Source: Oceanospirillum multiglobuliferum (lineage in GTDB: Bacteria > Pseudomonadota > Gammaproteobacteria > Pseudomonadales > Halomonadaceae). Taken from it: a stretch of 64,000 nucleotides of DNA. The notes under the pieces were generated by a model. The model was not told the DNA's origin. It did not search any database and saw only the letters and a list, made by a program, of their open reading frames with translations. The DNA is taken from assembly GCF_900167095.1 (NCBI RefSeq), contig NZ_FUXG01000008.1, positions 62,001-126,000 of the forward strand, given 5' to 3'. A program made the translations under genes and the position numbers. This document shows, piece after piece, positions 61,357 to 64,000 of this stretch. Position 1 is the first letter of the stretch. The number at the start of each line of letters is the position of its first letter.

Positions 61357-62307
61357 TTATTTTAAAGCTGCCACTTCGTAAGCGGGATACCAGTGCGCTA
61401 AAGAACGGACAAACTCATATTCGCTTAGCGCAATCTCTCTCAAAGGGTTCTTGCGCCACTGGCTTAGCATCTCCGCCATGCTCAACCCCTGTTCAGCACC
61501 TTGTTGCATCACCTTATCAAGCCACAATAGATATTGCCGAGTTTGGGCTGTAGCCGATCGGGTTTGATCTATAGGGCCATGACCTGCAATTAAGGTTTTG
61601 TAAGGTAGTTGATCCAGCTGATCTAAACTGGTCAACCAGTCTTTTAGTACAGCATGAGGGGTTGTAAGCGCCCGTTGGTAGAACACCAAGTCGCCAGTAA
61701 ACAACACACCTGTGCTGTGATCAAACAGCACTAAATCGGCGTTGGTATGGCCGTTTAAGATTTTAATCTCTAGCTGATGCTCCCCCAAATTAAAACGTTG
61801 GTTGGTGGCAATTTTTTCAGGGGTGACCGACTGCGTGCCTTGCATTTTGGCACCCACCATACGGTAAAGATTTTCCGCCAGATCAGAACCCTCTTCAGCG
61901 ATAGCATCACGGGTGGGTGCTGCGGCCATGAGAGCAGACTTTTGAAACACCTGATTGCCCAAAAAATGATCAGGGTGTGCATGGCTATTGAGCACATAAC
62001 GCACAGGACCGCCCCCTTGCGTTTTAATCCAAGCGTTGAGCGCATCGGCAAAGCCTTTTGATGGGCCAGAGTCAAAAACCAAGCTGGCTTCTGCCGTAAT
62101 AATAACGCCGATATTGGCGATATGGCCGCCATTTTTAGCGCTGAATATCTCATTAGCCCCCCAAAGCACCCAAGTGTCTTTGGCAATTTTTTCAGGGGCA
62201 ATGGGGTAGTCGATGTTGGCATATAGCGAGCAACTGAATAACAACGCTAAGCTGACTAAGCACTGGTGCAACACTCTAGACGGCAAGGTTTGGGTGATCT
62301 GTACCAT
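61357..62307 (-). CDS. Quinoprotein relay system zinc metallohydrolase
   Basis: A 316-residue metallo-beta-lactamase fold protein with a signal peptide (MVQITQTLPSRVLHQCLVSLALLFSCSLYA). The zinc motif is NSHAHPDHFLG (HxHxDH) and ILNGHTNADLVLFD and IAGHGPID follow as expected. The neighbours (SoxYZ-like carrier and a substrate-binding protein) match gene sets of the quinoprotein alcohol dehydrogenase relay (TIGR04558/04559 group). Real substrate unknown. Overlaps the preceding gene by one base (TAATG). Confidence 0.84.
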   Translation of the reverse strand: MVQITQTLPSRVLHQCLVSLALLFSCSLYANIDYPIAPEKIAKDTWVLWGANEIFSAKNGGHIANIGVIITAEASLVFDSGPSKGFADALNAWIKTQGGGPVRYVLNSHAHPDHFLGNQVFQKSALMAAAPTRDAIAEEGSDLAENLYRMVGAKMQGTQSVTPEKIATNQRFNLGEHQLEIKILNGHTNADLVLFDHSTGVLFTGDLVFYQRALTTPHAVLKDWLTSLDQLDQLPYKTLIAGHGPIDQTRSATAQTRQYLLWLDKVMQQGAEQGLSMAEMLSQWRKNPLREIALSEYEFVRSLAHWYPAYEVAALK

Positions 62308-63179
62308 TAGCGTTCTCCCTTGCTGTGTTGAGTTGTGGTTTCCAAGGCGTTGCTATTCACAGCAGATTGATAAAGCGGTGACTGAAAGTGATTGCCATCA
62401 TTGTCTCGCATCGACAATTGAAGACCTTGGTTCTGCACCTGCTTAAAGTTTAAAGTGAGTCTTGGATTAGCACTGACAGGTTCAGAGAGTCGCAATAGCC
62501 CCAAAGCGGTGCCTTGTTCGTTCTGTACCTCAATCTCGTTCAGCCAAAATGCAGGCGTGCCGTCGATTAATCCTGTATCCATTGGATGGAATATTTGCAC
62601 TTTTAAACGCTGTTGATTGGCATTTTGAAAGAGCCGCCCGTTAACTTGTCCTAAATTGCTCGACCAGTCCTCATTATTGGCCGCTACTTTGGGGGCGCTA
62701 CAGCCTCCCCCTGCCGCATCAACATAAGCGCGCCCCACATGCCAAAGTCCGGTTTGGTCTTGTACTAGTGCATGTACAGGGGTGGCTTGTTGGACACGAA
62801 ACTGTAACGCAACATCGGGCAGCTCACCTTGCTGCACCTGATATTGGGCGATTTTTTGAATGGGGTTAAGGTCAGCAAACAAAATCAGCTGTTGTGCCTG
62901 CGGAATGTTGGCACTGACCATGACAGGCACTTGTGTAGAATCTTCGGCAAAACTAGGCAGCGTGATTTTAACCTGATCGCTATATTGCCAAGGCTGGCTG
63001 CCAATGAATTGCTCGCGCATAAAATCCCACATCACATCCATCAGTGGGTTGGCGTTTTGGGTAGTTGGCGCATGGCTTTCAGCATTGAGGCTGTGATTGT
63101 CGCTGTAGGCGACACCTGAACCTAGCACACCGCTTAACGTGAGCAGTAAACAACTGTCCCTGAGTTTCTGTTTCAACAT
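62307..63179 (-). CDS. Quinoprotein dehydrogenase-associated SoxYZ-like carrier
   Basis: A 290-residue exported protein fusing a SoxY-like and a SoxZ-like domain. A signal peptide (about 1-25) is followed by the SoxY-like part (VKITLPSFAEDSTQVPVMV), a possible carrier Cys in DAAGGGCSAPK (about 160), and the SoxZ-like part with FHPMDTG and FWLNEIEVQNEQG. In sulfur oxidation SoxYZ carries intermediates on Cys; the quinoprotein variant probably carries another electron or substrate group. A GGAGG lies before its ATG. Confidence 0.84.
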   Translation of the reverse strand: MLKQKLRDSCLLLTLSGVLGSGVAYSDNHSLNAESHAPTTQNANPLMDVMWDFMREQFIGSQPWQYSDQVKITLPSFAEDSTQVPVMVSANIPQAQQLILFADLNPIQKIAQYQVQQGELPDVALQFRVQQATPVHALVQDQTGLWHVGRAYVDAAGGGCSAPKVAANNEDWSSNLGQVNGRLFQNANQQRLKVQIFHPMDTGLIDGTPAFWLNEIEVQNEQGTALGLLRLSEPVSANPRLTLNFKQVQNQGLQLSMRDNDGNHFQSPLYQSAVNSNALETTTQHSKGER

Positions 63180-63304
63180 TTTTGCCTCCTTGCACCGCTT
63201 ACTAGGCCGTCTTTGGGCTTTTGGTCGGTGCGCTATGTTTTTATTGTTGTTCTTATAACAGGCTTGATACCTGTGAGGTCTTACGCAAGCTTATTGACCG
63301 AGTT

Positions 63305-64000
63305 TCACTGAGTCGTTTTATAAAGGTCTGGCAGTAGATAGCTTACGCCATACTTCTGGTTAATTTTTTCGATTACACCGTTTTTAGCCGCTGCTTCAAC
63401 CACATCACCTAAGGCATAGGCCAATTGACGATAGTTGTTGTGAACCGCTAAACCAATATCCCAATCCAGCTTATGTAACCCTTGTAGTGCTACGGTTGCC
63501 AGTTGGAATTTTTGCTCAGGGTGCTGAACTTGTAACCATTGAAGTTGGCCCTGCATTCCCATTAATGCCGCCACTTCTTTCTGGCTTAACGCCTCAAAAG
63601 CGGCCATTAAATCAGGAAAGTGCTTCACTTGATTACGCATCTGACCGTTGAAAACCGACAGCAGATAGATATCTGGTAGGCTGTCAGTTTCTACACCAAC
63701 GGGGTAATAGCGCAACACTGCAAGGGTTTCTAGGCTTTCTATTTGATCTTGATCAAAGCCAACACGCCACCGCTCCTTTTGATAGGGCGCAAACATGTGG
63801 ACTAGATCGTTTTTAACTTGCCCGAATTCATCCGTTTGAAAGGAATACTCTCGGTCATAGGGTACGCGCATCATCACATCGGCAATACCGCCACCTAGAT
63901 AGTGGCCTTTCCAAACATGGTTGCGCAGATCATCGTCAAGGGTTTCATCTGGTGTGATCCAGCGCAAACGTAGATCTAGGTTCATCTCTTTAGCGATGTG
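63305..64000 (-). CDS. Quinoprotein dehydrogenase-associated ABC substrate-binding protein (cut at window end)
   Basis: Frame open to the window edge on the minus strand, so the start and signal peptide are missing. Codons just before the internal ATG at 63985 read H-I-A-K-E, continuing the protein. LRWITPDETLDDDLRNHVWKGHY and IADVMMRVPYDREYSFQT match the XoxJ/MxaJ-type periplasmic substrate-binding proteins linked with methanol/alcohol dehydrogenases (TIGR03871-like). The PQQ-dehydrogenase and cytochrome c should lie beyond the window end. Confidence 0.82.
   Translation of the reverse strand, partial: HIAKEMNLDLRLRWITPDETLDDDLRNHVWKGHYLGGGIADVMMRVPYDREYSFQTDEFGQVKNDLVHMFAPYQKERWRVGFDQDQIESLETLAVLRYYPVGVETDSLPDIYLLSVFNGQMRNQVKHFPDLMAAFEALSQKEVAALMGMQGQLQWLQVQHPEQKFQLATVALQGLHKLDWDIGLAVHNNYRQLAYALGDVVEAAAKNGVIEKINQKYGVSYLLPDLYKTTQ

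Overview
The window reads as a chromosome segment of a marine or brackish gammaproteobacterium, most likely an Oceanospirillales-type organism (Oceanospirillaceae or Nitrincolaceae relatives). The basis is protein resemblance only: RhlB, MiaE, SbcCD, Mqo, NudC, DUF2947, DUF3010, TIGR02647, a phenylacetate pathway and a PQQ-dehydrogenase accessory cluster. Coding density is high, codon use looks uniform, and no rRNA, tRNA or CRISPR was found. The species is an inference.

Layout. 1-1.9 kb: end of a phenylacetate catabolic operon (3' part of paaJ, then paaK). 1.9-11.9 kb: an exopolysaccharide export and assembly cluster (two glycosyltransferases, flippase, polymerase/ligase, acyltransferase, a third glycosyltransferase and a large secreted glycosidase-like protein) behind a near-consensus sigma-54 promoter. 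12-17 kb: an NYN-domain protein, then a minus-strand operon PepSY - PhoP-like regulator - PhoQ-like kinase - Bor lipoprotein - small lipoprotein, divergent from a MipA/OmpV outer membrane protein. 17-27.7 kb: a P-loop kinase, a Cache chemoreceptor, SufE, an M20 amidohydrolase, a tyrosine recombinase facing a KfrA-like protein, Mqo and a single-domain globin. 27.8-35.3 kb: sbcCD, DUF2947, a two-domain pterin-synthase-like protein and a second coiled-coil protein. 35.4-40 kb: a zinc-starvation unit (candidate Zur box, znuA-znuC-znuB, hisI), then yidD, DUF1289 and miaE. 40-44 kb: a tightly packed operon ribbon-helix-helix - CYTH/CHAD - ParA - Nudix with TGAC repeats upstream, then nudC. 44-50.4 kb: DUF3010, a small membrane protein, a YgjP-like metallopeptidase, HDOD protein, a 1107-residue hybrid kinase and TerB.

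50.6-52.8 kb is an accessory island not obvious from long ORFs: the wreck of an integron. It holds the first 43 codons of an integron integrase on the minus strand with an SOS-like palindrome upstream, a cassette whose two ends are exactly complementary, three attC-like sites (one cut), a Rof-like gene, and a truncated IS1182-family transposase.

52.8-57.9 kb: a probable Fur-regulated operon (imelysin lipoprotein, di-haem DUF1111 protein, second imelysin-like protein, DUF1513 protein). 58-61 kb: a membrane-anchored FMN glutamate-synthase-like protein and rhlB. 61.3 kb to the end: accessory genes of a PQQ alcohol dehydrogenase system (zinc metallohydrolase, SoxYZ-like carrier, substrate-binding protein cut by the window edge).

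Most notable: the RHH-CHAD-ParA-Nudix operon, which could be a ParA-type positioning system for polyphosphate granules (inference); and the decayed integron, where integrase, attachment sites and insertion sequence can all be read directly. No function was tested here; family names come from recognising motifs.
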